DNA of 64,000 nt, from positions 1,364,001 to 1,428,000 of the forward strand of contig NZ_AP014509.1 in NCBI RefSeq assembly GCF_000828655.1. The letters are read 5' to 3'. The stretch comes from Thermotoga caldifontis AZM44c09 (GTDB lineage Bacteria > Thermotogota > Thermotogae > Thermotogales > DSM-5069). A program made the translations under genes and the position numbers. Of this stretch, positions 9,176 to 17,148 are shown piece by piece (positions within the stretch are counted from its first letter, which is position 1; every line of letters starts with the position of its first letter). Under the pieces are notes generated by a model. That model searched no databases. It was given only the letters and a program-made list of their open reading frames with translations, and was not told the origin of the DNA.

Positions 9176-10168
9176 TCACCTGTTGTATTCGATTTCTTCT
9201 TTCCAGCGTTCGATCAACCTGTCTTTTTCTTTACCGAAGTATTCGAAGTCCATCGGGACGAGCTTGACTTCCTCGAGCCTGATGACGCCTTCGGCGACTT
9301 CGGCTTCGGGATTTGCTGGCAGCCTGTACCACTCTTTCATCAAGTTCTGAGCCTCGACGCTGAGCATCCAGTCGATGAACTTCGCTGCGAGGTCTGGTTC
9401 TGGTCCACCCTTGATGATCGACATGGCCCCTATCTCGTACCCTGTTCCCTCTTTCGGGAACGTCAGCACCAGCGGATAACCCTTGGCGATACCCCTCGCG
9501 ATGATGTCGTGGGCGAACGCGATACCAATGGCAGCTTCGCCAAGCCCAGCTTGCACCACTGGTGCGGAACCGGACTTCGTGTACTGCTGGATCTGCTTGT
9601 CGAGCTTTTTCCAGTATTCGAACGCCTCATCTTCACCCATCAGTGCTATCAAGGATGCTAAGATCGTGTAGGCTGTACCGGAGGTGTACGGGAGCGCCAC
9701 CGAGATCAAACCCTTGAATTCGGGTTTCAAAAGGTCGTACCAAGACGTGGGCGGATCCACCTTGAGTTTCTTCAAGATTTCCGTGTTGCTCGCAAAACCG
9801 ATGGCACCGAAGTAGATCCCGACCCAGTAACCCTCAGGATCCTTCAAGCTCTCCGGAACCTTCTCTGTCATCGCAGATTTGTACGGTGCGAGCAACCCTT
9901 TCTTCTTGGCCGCGATCTGATCCACTGCGGGTCCGCCGAACCAAATGCTCGCCCGAGGATTCTTCGATTCGGCCTCAACGCGCGCGAGTAGCTCTCCGGA
10001 GGACAACCTGACCACCTCGACTTTGATTCCCGTCGCCCGCTCGAACGCCTTCACGTAGATGGGCCATTCATTTTCGTCCAGTGCGGTGTACATGTGCAGG
10101 ACTCTTTCGGCTGCCAATCCCACAAACGCAAGCAACAGGATCAATCCGATCGAGACGATTTTCCTCAT
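9176..10168 (-). CDS. ABC transporter substrate-binding protein (AfuA/FbpA-like)
   Basis: Extracytoplasmic receptor, 330 residues: signal peptide MRKIVSIGLILLLAFVGLAA, then a type 2 periplasmic-binding fold starting HMYTALDE, with IWFGGPAVDQ and IGIAFAHDII as in AfuA/FutA relatives. AfuA of Actinobacillus binds hexose phosphates, FbpA binds ferric iron and PhnS-type relatives bind 2-aminoethylphosphonate. The paired tyrosines near the C-terminus that ligate iron in FbpA are not obvious here, which weighs against iron (weak evidence). The ATG start overlaps the kinase stop as ATGA, coupling receptor and kinase synthesis. Confidence 0.83.
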   Translation of the reverse strand: MRKIVSIGLILLLAFVGLAAERVLHMYTALDENEWPIYVKAFERATGIKVEVVRLSSGELLARVEAESKNPRASIWFGGPAVDQIAAKKKGLLAPYKSAMTEKVPESLKDPEGYWVGIYFGAIGFASNTEILKKLKVDPPTSWYDLLKPEFKGLISVALPYTSGTAYTILASLIALMGEDEAFEYWKKLDKQIQQYTKSGSAPVVQAGLGEAAIGIAFAHDIIARGIAKGYPLVLTFPKEGTGYEIGAMSIIKGGPEPDLAAKFIDWMLSVEAQNLMKEWYRLPANPEAEVAEGVIRLEEVKLVPMDFEYFGKEKDRLIERWKEEIEYNR

Positions 10169-11013
10169 ACAACCTCACCCCCTCTGTACGGTCCTGCGTA
10201 TTGCATCTTGACCGAGGTTACTCTCGCCGCGAGGTCAACGGCTTCTTTCAGACTTTTTCCAGTCAACAAGGCTGCCAGAAAGCTCGCTAAGCATGTATCA
10301 CCTCGACCTGTACGACCCAACATCTTGTATTCCGAAAAATTCGCCCGGTAGAAATCTCCGCCATCGAACGCGACGACCCCATTCTTGTGTGTTGCGAGCA
10401 CGATCTTCACTCCGAAGTCTGAGAGGACTTTGCACGCCCTTTCTAAGTCTTTTTCTTCAGTCATGATGTAGGCTTCGTTGCTGTCGACTTTGAAAACGTC
10501 GATGAGCGGAAGGTGCTCTTCTTTATCCTGCCAGTCGTGATAGACCATCCTGCCATCCTCAAGTACGTTCCTCAGAAAGCCCTGAGCATCGGCAACGAGC
10601 ATGTCAACCCGTTGACGCAACTGCTTCAAGAGTTCCTCTGGAAACTCTCCGTGCCACAGTGCGCTGACAACTACCACGTTTGTTCTCACATGAACCAGAT
10701 CGGTCGCTTCGAAGGGGTCTGCCCTGTGGAGGACACGGCTCATCCTTTCGTCGGGGTTGTCCGAAGGATAGACGTTCTCTATCGTAGTGGTTTGAGGACT
10801 GGTCAGTGCGATCAGCTCTGCGCCAGCCTCTTCGATCGGTTTGAACAACGAAACATCCCGGCTCGACACCTTCGTTACCACAACGCACTGCACACCGAGT
10901 CTTTCCGCCGCGATCGAACCGTAGAAGACTCCTCCTCCCGGCACGACGACGGTTTCGCTTGATGTCTTGTTGATATCCTTGGAAACATGGCCAACGAACG
11001 TGATTTTCGCCAC
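10165..11013 (-). CDS. PfkB-family carbohydrate kinase, myo-inositol kinase-like (TM0415 type)
   Basis: ATP-dependent cytoplasmic sugar or polyol kinase of 282 residues. The N-terminal FVGHVSKDINKT, the glycine-rich GGGVFYGSIAAERLG, and the PfkB signature GRTGRGDTCLASF (catalytic Asp near residue 240) are all visible. The N- and C-terminal motifs match my recollection of T. maritima TM0415, which was described as a myo-inositol kinase within the inositol locus. It sits between a CUT2 importer and an AfuA-like receptor. Phosphorylation of inositol would divert it from the oxidative IolG route, for instance toward inositol-phosphate osmolytes; that role is inference. Confidence 0.85.
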   Translation of the reverse strand: MAKITFVGHVSKDINKTSSETVVVPGGGVFYGSIAAERLGVQCVVVTKVSSRDVSLFKPIEEAGAELIALTSPQTTTIENVYPSDNPDERMSRVLHRADPFEATDLVHVRTNVVVVSALWHGEFPEELLKQLRQRVDMLVADAQGFLRNVLEDGRMVYHDWQDKEEHLPLIDVFKVDSNEAYIMTEEKDLERACKVLSDFGVKIVLATHKNGVVAFDGGDFYRANFSEYKMLGRTGRGDTCLASFLAALLTGKSLKEAVDLAARVTSVKMQYAGPYRGGEVV

Positions 11014-11022
11014 CCGATCACC

Positions 11023-11769
11023 TCATTTGACTCCCGCAGCGGCAGCTATGAGTTCCATCACCTGCTTCGGTGTGACTTCTTCGCGTTTGTAATCGCCGAT
11101 TTTCTCTCCACGTTCCAGAATCACAAGCCTGTCAGCGACCTCATAAACGTGGTAGATGTTGTGACTGATGAGCACGACCGATATGCCCCTTTTCTTTGCC
11201 TCGAGTATGTGTTCGAGCACGCGTTTCGTCTCACCAACCGAGAGCGCCGCGGTGGGTTCGTCGAGTATCAGAAGCTTGGCTCCGAAGTGATACGCTCTGG
11301 CTATGGCGACGGCCTGCCTCTCACCACCTGAGAGAAAAGCCACCGTGTCGTCTACGCTCCGCACGCTTATTCCTATGTCTGAGAGTGCCTCACGTGCGAT
11401 CTTTCTCATCTTCTTCTTGTCCAAATATCGAAACGGTCCAAACCCTCTCACGATCTCCCTACCCAGAAAGAAGTTGCGCCAGAGCGGCATCAGATTGACC
11501 AGCGCGAGGTCCTGATAAACGGTCTCGATACCATGCTCGCGCGCATCGCGTGGTGAGTTGAACTTCACGGGTCGACCCTCGAAGTAGATCTCACCTTTGT
11601 CGGGCTGATAGTAACCCACCAGGACCTTTACGAGCGTCGACTTCCCGGCGCCGTTGTCACCCAGCAATCCAACAACTTCCGTGTGACCCACGGCGAAGTC
11701 AACACCCTTGAGCGCTACAACTCTTCCGAAACTCTTCCATATGTTCTTCATTTCGACCAGGTAACTCAT
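11023..11769 (-). CDS. Sugar ABC transporter ATP-binding protein (CUT2, single-domain, FrcA-like)
   Basis: ATPase of the CUT2-type importer at 11023-13727. Walker A is GDNGAGKST, the signature FLSGGERQAVAIARA, Walker B LLILDEPTAAL and the H-loop LISHN, all typical of ribose/inositol-type systems. At 248 residues it has one nucleotide-binding domain, unlike the ~500-residue double-domain RbsA/MglA ATPases, so it must act as a homodimer, as FrcA does. The start overlaps the permease stop as ATGA. With an RbsB-like receptor and iolG/iolM/iolN upstream it is the best candidate for the myo-inositol importer, as in the Caulobacter IbpA-IatA-IatP system. Confidence 0.88.
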   Translation of the reverse strand: MSYLVEMKNIWKSFGRVVALKGVDFAVGHTEVVGLLGDNGAGKSTLVKVLVGYYQPDKGEIYFEGRPVKFNSPRDAREHGIETVYQDLALVNLMPLWRNFFLGREIVRGFGPFRYLDKKKMRKIAREALSDIGISVRSVDDTVAFLSGGERQAVAIARAYHFGAKLLILDEPTAALSVGETKRVLEHILEAKKRGISVVLISHNIYHVYEVADRLVILERGEKIGDYKREEVTPKQVMELIAAAAGVK

Positions 11770-12728
11770 CCGGCCACCTTCTTTCTGATGCGTGCGTTGA
11801 TCACTGCCGCGACGATCAATATGACACCGATGAAGGCCCTGTACCAGTAGGCCGGAGCACCTGCCAGCACCAGCCCGTTTCGAACCATACTTATCATGAA
11901 CGCGCCTATGGACGCCCCCACCACGCTGCCGTAGCCACCCGTCAGAAGCGTGCCTCCCATCACCGCACTCGCGATCGCCTCGAGTTCCAGTTCCTGACCG
12001 AACGTGGGATCGACCAGCCTGAACCTTGCGAACGTTGTGAGACCCGAGAAACCTGCGAGAACGGACGAGAAGATGAAATTGGTGAGCTTGACGCGATCTG
12101 TCGAGATTCCGAGGGCTCTTGCGGCTCCAGGATTTCCACCGGTTGCAAACACCCAGTTTCCAAATCTTGTCTTTTCGAGTACGATCCAGAAAACGAACGC
12201 CAGAATTAAGAACCAGATTGCTGAATATCTCAAACCACCCACAACCCTTCCGCCGAGATACTGAAGCATGTCCACACGACGAGACAATATGATAGGAAAA
12301 CCACCCGTTACCGCGAGCAGAATGCCCCGCCAGAACATCATCATGCCGAGCGTCGTTATGAAAGATGGGATACCGGTTTTCAGCGTGACGGTACCATTCA
12401 CCACACCGATACCGACACAGACCAGCAGGGCGGCAAGCAGCGAAAAATAAGGATTCAAATTCGCGTTGATCATGGTTGCAAAAACCATCGGTGCGACAGC
12501 GAACACCGATCCAACAGACAGATCGAATTCACCACTGATGATCAGCATTGCAACTCCAATCGATATGATGCCGAGCTCTGCAGCCATCGTGAGTGTGTTG
12601 AAAAGATTCTCGGCGGTTAGAAACCTGTTCGACAAAAGCGAGAACATGACCAGAAAAATGGCCACACCGACGATGGCCCCAAACTCTTTTATTCTCAAAG
12701 ATTCAAGAATCACCTTTTCCTTTGTCAA
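11766..12728 (-). CDS. Sugar ABC transporter permease (CUT2, RbsC-like)
   Basis: Membrane component of the CUT2 importer. About 320 residues with eight to ten hydrophobic segments and the family stretches GEFDLSVGSVFAVAPMV, GIPSFITTLGMMMFWRG and ATGGNPGAARALGIS. The open frame reaches 12782, but that upstream part reads through the hairpin after the receptor gene. TTG 12728 is preferred because GGGAGGGA lies seven bases upstream. It ends in a 4-nt overlap with the ATPase gene. Confidence 0.88.
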   Translation of the reverse strand: MTKEKVILESLRIKEFGAIVGVAIFLVMFSLLSNRFLTAENLFNTLTMAAELGIISIGVAMLIISGEFDLSVGSVFAVAPMVFATMINANLNPYFSLLAALLVCVGIGVVNGTVTLKTGIPSFITTLGMMMFWRGILLAVTGGFPIILSRRVDMLQYLGGRVVGGLRYSAIWFLILAFVFWIVLEKTRFGNWVFATGGNPGAARALGISTDRVKLTNFIFSSVLAGFSGLTTFARFRLVDPTFGQELELEAIASAVMGGTLLTGGYGSVVGASIGAFMISMVRNGLVLAGAPAYWYRAFIGVILIVAAVINARIRKKVAG

Positions 12729-12749
12729 AGATCTTCCCTCCCATAGAAT

Positions 12750-12771
12750 GGGGTGGTCGAAGGACCACCCC
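12750..12771 (-). terminator. Stem-loop attenuator after CUT2 binding-protein gene
   Basis: A perfect 9-bp stem GGGGTGGTC / GACCACCCC with a 4-nt loop lies between the binding-protein stop (12798) and the permease start (12728). The minus-strand flank after it (ATTCTATGG) is only weakly T-rich, so partial termination or message protection is more likely than a full stop. Confidence 0.7.
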
Positions 12772-12797
12772 TTCTTTCTCAAAACGTTCAGCTTGGA

Positions 12798-13727
12798 TCA
12801 GCGATAGCCAAGCTGCACAGTTTTCTCGACGATGTCGACGTTGCTCTTGTCCACGATGGATGGACCGGTCAGCACGTTCTCGTGTGGGATCAACCCGTAC
12901 TCCTTGTAAAGGTACAGGAACACGATGGGCAAATAACCCTGCAGATACTGCTGCTGGTCAATGGTGAAAACGACCACACCTTTTTTGATCGCGTCGGTGA
13001 TTTTCGTTGTCAAATCGATGGCACCTATCTTGACCTTGCCGACGAGTTTTTCCTCCTCCACAAGCTGGATCGCCGGATGTGCACCGAGTGGTCCGAGGGT
13101 GAAGATGGCGTCCGTGTCTGGATACTTCGCGAGATAACTCTTCAACAGAGTCAAGGCTTTGGTTGGATCCGTGGTGATGTCCAGCTTTTCAACTGGTATC
13201 TTTTTCTCTTTGAATACATCCATGATACCCTTCGCCCTTGCCTCGAGTCCCGCGTGACCCGGCTCGTGGATCGCTATCACGGCACGTTTCGGGGTGAATT
13301 CCTGCAGCATTCTTCTGGCGGCGTAAACCCCGGCGAGGTATTCATCCATGCCAACGTAGCACAGATAGGGTATTTTCTGATCGACAGGTCTGTCATCGGG
13401 AACGTTGATCGCCACGACGGGTATACCCATCTCGATCGCACGTCTGAGTGGTTCATCCAGGGCCACTGGGTTGGTTATCGTTACTACGAGTCCGTCAGGT
13501 TTCTTGGCGATCGCCGCATTCACCAAATCGATGAACTCTTTGAGCGAGAACTTCTCAGGTCCAAGATACACAGCCTCGACTTTGAACTTCTCTGCCGCGT
13601 CCTTGACACCTTTCATGACCACGCCCCAGAACGGATCCGCAGGACCACCATGTGACACCACGTAGAACGTGTAACTGAAAGCTGCGACCGCAAGCAGAAC
13701 CATTGACACTACAAGCAACCTTCTCAC
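12798..13727 (-). CDS. Sugar ABC transporter substrate-binding protein (CUT2, RbsB/IbpA-like)
   Basis: Extracytoplasmic receptor of 309 residues with a signal peptide (MRRLLVVSMVLLAVAAFS) and a type 1 periplasmic-binding fold. The opening YTFYVVSHGGPADPFWGVVMKG is the typical ribose/inositol-receptor first strand and helix, followed by KKPDGLVVTITNP and YVGMDEYLAG. Such receptors bind pyranoses or cyclitols. Its position directly after iolN and before a CUT2 permease and ATPase supports myo-inositol as ligand (inference). ATG 13727 has a GAGGGGG site upstream. Confidence 0.88.
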   Translation of the reverse strand: MRRLLVVSMVLLAVAAFSYTFYVVSHGGPADPFWGVVMKGVKDAAEKFKVEAVYLGPEKFSLKEFIDLVNAAIAKKPDGLVVTITNPVALDEPLRRAIEMGIPVVAINVPDDRPVDQKIPYLCYVGMDEYLAGVYAARRMLQEFTPKRAVIAIHEPGHAGLEARAKGIMDVFKEKKIPVEKLDITTDPTKALTLLKSYLAKYPDTDAIFTLGPLGAHPAIQLVEEEKLVGKVKIGAIDLTTKITDAIKKGVVVFTIDQQQYLQGYLPIVFLYLYKEYGLIPHENVLTGPSIVDKSNVDIVEKTVQLGYR

Positions 13728-13745
13728 AAGTATCCCCCCTCGAAA

Positions 13746-13764
13746 CGGGCGCTCATGGCGCCCG
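13746..13764 (-). other. Stem-loop between iolN and the CUT2 receptor gene
   Basis: CGGGCGC pairs with GCGCCCG (7 bp, 5-nt loop) in the 45-nt gap between iolN and the receptor gene. It is followed on the minus strand by GTTTCGAGGGGG, which carries the receptor's ribosome-binding site. It could shield the highly expressed receptor message at its 5' end after processing. Confidence 0.55.
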
Positions 13765-13772
13765 GATTTCGA

Positions 13773-14741
13773 TCACCACATGTTACCGATGCTGTATATA
13801 CTTCTCCAGCCAGGTGTCAAGGGTTCTTTGAGCACAGATTCGAGTTCTTCTTTCGGTCTCTGCGATAACTCGTGCGCTGGAGGCAGTTTACCTGCCGGGA
13901 ACCTTTCCATTATGTCGTTAACGAGTTTCTCGAGATAGTCCAGCAACGCCTCAACACCTTCTTTAGCTTTGTCGGCGCTCGCGGCTGTGGCTTTCCCGAC
14001 GACACCTTCCGGGTAAGCGACGACTTCTATGGGTCCTCCACCGACGTGACCGTACCAAGCGATCGGTCTGTGAAGCAGGTTTCCTGCTTTGTCGATGTGA
14101 CCCTCAGGTAGATAACCGCGCGGCTGGGTATCCACTGCCCATTCCTGATGGCAGAACTCCGGGAAGAGCGCCAGACTCCAGGAAGTCTCCACTTCGTCGG
14201 CGTGTATGAATCTCGTTTCGTACGGTCCACCTTCCTCTTTGGTCTTGAACTTGTCCTGGATCGCGTGGTACCAGTTCACGTTCACGATTATCGCTGGCAC
14301 CTGGAATATCTTCGCGAACTTGTGTATCGCCACTGGTATGACGAACTCCTGACCATGGCCGTTCAGAAGAATCTGTTTTCTGAAACCACTGTTCCAGAAC
14401 CCTGCGATGACGCTCACCAAATAATCGATGAACGCCTCATCCTTGACGGGCACTGTTCCGGGCATACCGATGTGATGGTACGGATGGAATCCGTACCAGA
14501 TGGGTTCCGCAACCGTGCATCCTGTTTTGAGCGCGACCTGTTCCGCCATGCGCGTTACGAGGAACGTATCTTCACCCGTAGGTGCGTTGGGACCGTGGTT
14601 CTCTGTGCTCCCAACCGGAATGATTAAAAGATCGCACTTCTTCAATCTCTCTTGTATTTGTTTCATCGTCATGGTCTGAAAGTAAACGCCGGTCGGTCTT
14701 TCCATATGACCTCCTTCGGGAGGTATCTGCCACTTGGCCAT
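13773..14741 (-). CDS. iolN: Diketo-inositol hydrolase IolN (creatininase-fold)
   Basis: Opens the ring of diketo-inositol to give 5-keto-L-gluconate. About 322 residues of the creatininase family, with metal ligands visible in VGSTENHGPNAPTGEDTF (Glu, His, Asp), LNGHGQE (His) and HADEVETS (Glu). In T. maritima the creatininase-like protein of the inositol locus (TM0413) was assigned this reaction, and the gene order here matches. An ATG at 14747 overlaps the iolG stop as ATGA, but ATG 14741 has GGAGGG at proper spacing and is preferred. A true creatininase or creatinine amidohydrolase is unlikely in this setting. Confidence 0.87.
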   Translation of the reverse strand: MAKWQIPPEGGHMERPTGVYFQTMTMKQIQERLKKCDLLIIPVGSTENHGPNAPTGEDTFLVTRMAEQVALKTGCTVAEPIWYGFHPYHHIGMPGTVPVKDEAFIDYLVSVIAGFWNSGFRKQILLNGHGQEFVIPVAIHKFAKIFQVPAIIVNVNWYHAIQDKFKTKEEGGPYETRFIHADEVETSWSLALFPEFCHQEWAVDTQPRGYLPEGHIDKAGNLLHRPIAWYGHVGGGPIEVVAYPEGVVGKATAASADKAKEGVEALLDYLEKLVNDIMERFPAGKLPPAHELSQRPKEELESVLKEPLTPGWRSIYSIGNMW

Positions 14742-14743
14742 CG

Positions 14744-15733
14744 TCATCCCTCCATTCGTACGTGAGCGTTTCCGCTCTCAACAGCCTTGTAGCAAGCGTC
14801 TATGATTCGAATCACCGCAACACCGTCGCAAACAGTGACAGGGGGTGTCTTTTTCTCCTTGACGCAGTCGATGAAAAGTCTGTTTTCTTCCACGTAACCC
14901 CATTTCTCTTTGAAATCGACTTTCATGAAATCGTGACTCTCAACTTCCTTACCCAATCCTTTACAAAAGTGAACCTTCTCCATCTCTTCGTTCATGAGCA
15001 TGTTGTGTTCTCCGTACACTTCAACTCTTTCGAACGGGATCATCCAGCTCGCGTGGGCGCAGGAGGTGAAGGTTCCAATCAGTCCATTTTTGAGTCGCAT
15101 CGCTATGGCCCAGTCATCTATATCCGGATAGACGCTCTTCTTACCGAGCACGTACATCTCTTCGATTTCTCCAAAAAGCCATCTGACCATGTCGAACAGA
15201 TGTATCGTGCTCTCGAACAGAAAACCTCCGGTGTAGTTACGGTCACTCGTCCACGGAGGATTCAGCAGCTCTCCCCGGTTCATCTTTATCTGGAACGACA
15301 ACGGCTTGACCAGGCCTTCTTCGATCTTCTGCTTCATGAACTTGTACACGTAGGCGAACCTCCTGTTGTGGCCAACCTGGAAAACGACGCTTTTCTCCTT
15401 GACCTTCCTTTCAAGTTCCATCGCGTCTTTCAAAGAAATCGTCATCGGCTTTTCGCAAAAAACGTTGAACCCCAGCTCGAGCGCCTGCATCGCGTAGTCG
15501 AAATGGGTTCTGTTCGGTGAGGTGATGTAAACGGCCTCGACACCGGCTTCACGCATCTGTTTCAGACTGTCATAAACCTTCGCACTGAACCTCTCCGCAA
15601 CTGCTTTGGCTCTGCCCTTTTCCACATCCACCACACCAACGATTTGAACATCTGGAAAGGTCGAGAGGATCTCGAGATGAACCTGTCCGATGAAACCTGC
15701 TCCTACAACACCGATCTTCACTTTGTCCATCAT
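14744..15733 (-). CDS. iolG: myo-Inositol 2-dehydrogenase IolG (GFO/IDH/MocA family)
   Basis: Oxidises myo-inositol to 2-keto-inositol (inosose) with NAD. The 329-residue protein has an N-terminal Rossmann fold (IGVVGAGFIGQVH, residues 7-19), the catalytic FCEKPMTI around residue 95 (Lys of the EKP motif) and the C-terminal substrate stretch GGFLFESTIHLFDMVRWLFGE with the usual His. Many MocA-family proteins have other substrates, but the flanking iolM, iolN and inositol-type importer make the inositol role strong. ATG 15733 has GAGGAG six bases before it and follows iolM after 10 nt. Confidence 0.87.
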   Translation of the reverse strand: MMDKVKIGVVGAGFIGQVHLEILSTFPDVQIVGVVDVEKGRAKAVAERFSAKVYDSLKQMREAGVEAVYITSPNRTHFDYAMQALELGFNVFCEKPMTISLKDAMELERKVKEKSVVFQVGHNRRFAYVYKFMKQKIEEGLVKPLSFQIKMNRGELLNPPWTSDRNYTGGFLFESTIHLFDMVRWLFGEIEEMYVLGKKSVYPDIDDWAIAMRLKNGLIGTFTSCAHASWMIPFERVEVYGEHNMLMNEEMEKVHFCKGLGKEVESHDFMKVDFKEKWGYVEENRLFIDCVKEKKTPPVTVCDGVAVIRIIDACYKAVESGNAHVRMEG

Positions 15734-15743
15734 TCCTCACTCC

Positions 15744-16931
15744 TCACGGGTTGAGCATCGTTACCTTCACCAGCTCCTTGTCAGTCTGGAGCTTCTTTAT
15801 GTACTCGGGCACCTCTTCGATACTGATGGTTTTCGATACGATCTTCGTCATATCCATTCCGGTGGCCATCAGACTGATCACCCTCGGGAAGTTGCCGTGC
15901 CCAGAATGACCCTGAGAACCGACGATTTGAGCACGTCTCACCTGGAACACCTCACCTGTGAGTGGTATCTTCGCATCCGCACGCGCAACGATGACCACCG
16001 TTGCGTTGATCCCCCTCGCCCTCCAGATGACCTCCTCTATGTCTTTCCACACCACCTGTGGTAATCCCGTCGCTTCGAGGTACAGTTTCGCACCCATACC
16101 GTTCGTGCTGTCAAGTACCGCTTCCACGAAGTTCTCCTTCGTTGGATCGATCACAACGTCCGCTCCGAGCTGCTTTGCGATGTTCCGCCGTGTCGCCGAT
16201 GGCTCGGAAAGTATCACCTTTGCCGCACCAGCCCTCTTGAGTATGGCCACCGCCGCGAGTCCGATGGGTCCACCACCCAGGATCACCACGTTGTCGCCCG
16301 GTCTTATGCCACCACCTCTTTCTATAACTGCGTTGTACGCAACCGACGTTGGTTCCACCAGACTGCCCGCCAGGAAGAGACGATCACCTTCATAGACCCC
16401 TTCGAGCTCTTTCAAACTCCAGAGGTACTTCGATTCGAGTACGATGTATTCAGCGAACGCTCCATCAACGTCGAAGCCCATTTCATGGAGGTTCTCACAG
16501 TGGTTCGGATAACCGTCAGCACACGGTCTGCAGTGTCCGCACCAGAACATCTCCTCTGATGTCACAGGCTCACCGGGTTCGAAGCGTTTGTTTGTTCTTC
16601 TATTTATCGCCTCAGGACCAGCTTCAACGACGATGCCCGAAAACTCGTGGCCCAGCGTCGTTGGAAAACCTGTCAAGCCAGGATAGAGGATGTAACCTTC
16701 TGCGTCGGTTTGAGCCATGTGCACATCGCTTCCACAGATGCCACAGGCCTTCACTTTCACAAGGACTTGCGTTGGCTTCGTGATTTTTGGCTCGGGCACC
16801 TCCTCGACCCGGACCTCAGGATACCTCCAGACCTTGCTGCCAAGCCAGCAGACTTTTCCCTCAACGTCCTTAGGTCCAAGCTTGAATCCAGGCCTCGGAT
16901 CCCACTTGGCATGTAATCTGACCGCCTTCAT
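15744..16931 (-). CDS. iolM: Inosose dehydrogenase IolM (zinc-dependent alcohol dehydrogenase family)
   Basis: Oxidises 2-keto-inositol to a diketo-inositol, the step that distinguishes the Thermotoga pathway from the Bacillus one. About 395 residues with catalytic zinc ligands in CGICGSDVH (Cys63) and GHEFSG (His95), a structural zinc cluster CGHCRPCADGYPNHC, and the coenzyme fold VILGGGPIGLAAVAIL. Its N-terminus (MKAVRLHAKWDPRP) and C-terminus (GSQGHSGHGNFP) match my recollection of T. maritima TM0412. ATG 16931 is chosen over 16946 because GGAGGGACGAGG then lies correctly upstream. It is the first gene of the minus-strand operon, divergent from a DeoR regulator. Confidence 0.9.
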   Translation of the reverse strand: MKAVRLHAKWDPRPGFKLGPKDVEGKVCWLGSKVWRYPEVRVEEVPEPKITKPTQVLVKVKACGICGSDVHMAQTDAEGYILYPGLTGFPTTLGHEFSGIVVEAGPEAINRRTNKRFEPGEPVTSEEMFWCGHCRPCADGYPNHCENLHEMGFDVDGAFAEYIVLESKYLWSLKELEGVYEGDRLFLAGSLVEPTSVAYNAVIERGGGIRPGDNVVILGGGPIGLAAVAILKRAGAAKVILSEPSATRRNIAKQLGADVVIDPTKENFVEAVLDSTNGMGAKLYLEATGLPQVVWKDIEEVIWRARGINATVVIVARADAKIPLTGEVFQVRRAQIVGSQGHSGHGNFPRVISLMATGMDMTKIVSKTISIEEVPEYIKKLQTDKELVKVTMLNP

Positions 16932-17148
16932 CCTCGTCCCTCCCATCTGCCCAACACCCTATTATGAAGTTTATACCACTGTGAACACGTTTCCAACCGT
17001 CAAAATTTCCCGTTAACGCCACTTAAAGTAGCTTTCGTTCTAATTTTCTTTTGCTTCCTTTTCATTGCGTACAATTACACCACGTTTCATTCGATTTCGA
17101 ATTTTCCTTTCGCAAGGTTGGTGCTATAATCTCGAGGGGGTTAGAAGC
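16932..17148. promoter_or_regulatory. Divergent promoter region between iolM and the DeoR regulator
   Basis: This 217-bp gap serves both operons. On the plus strand an extended -10 (TGC TATAAT, 17122-17130) lies 19 bp before the GTG start, giving a leader of about a dozen bases that barely includes the GAGGGGG site. On the minus strand TGG TATAAA (16970-16978) can serve as an extended -10 for iolM; a clear -35 is lacking for both. A palindrome CGTTAACG at 17011-17018 and the related AACGGGAAA/GTTGGAAAC stretches between the promoters are candidate regulator sites (inference). Confidence 0.55.

Noticed and set aside
9176..10168. Ferric-iron receptor as the main call
   Set aside because: The overall fold fits FbpA, but the paired iron-binding tyrosines are not obvious and the neighbours are sugar kinase, phosphatase and inositol enzymes, so the ligand was left open.
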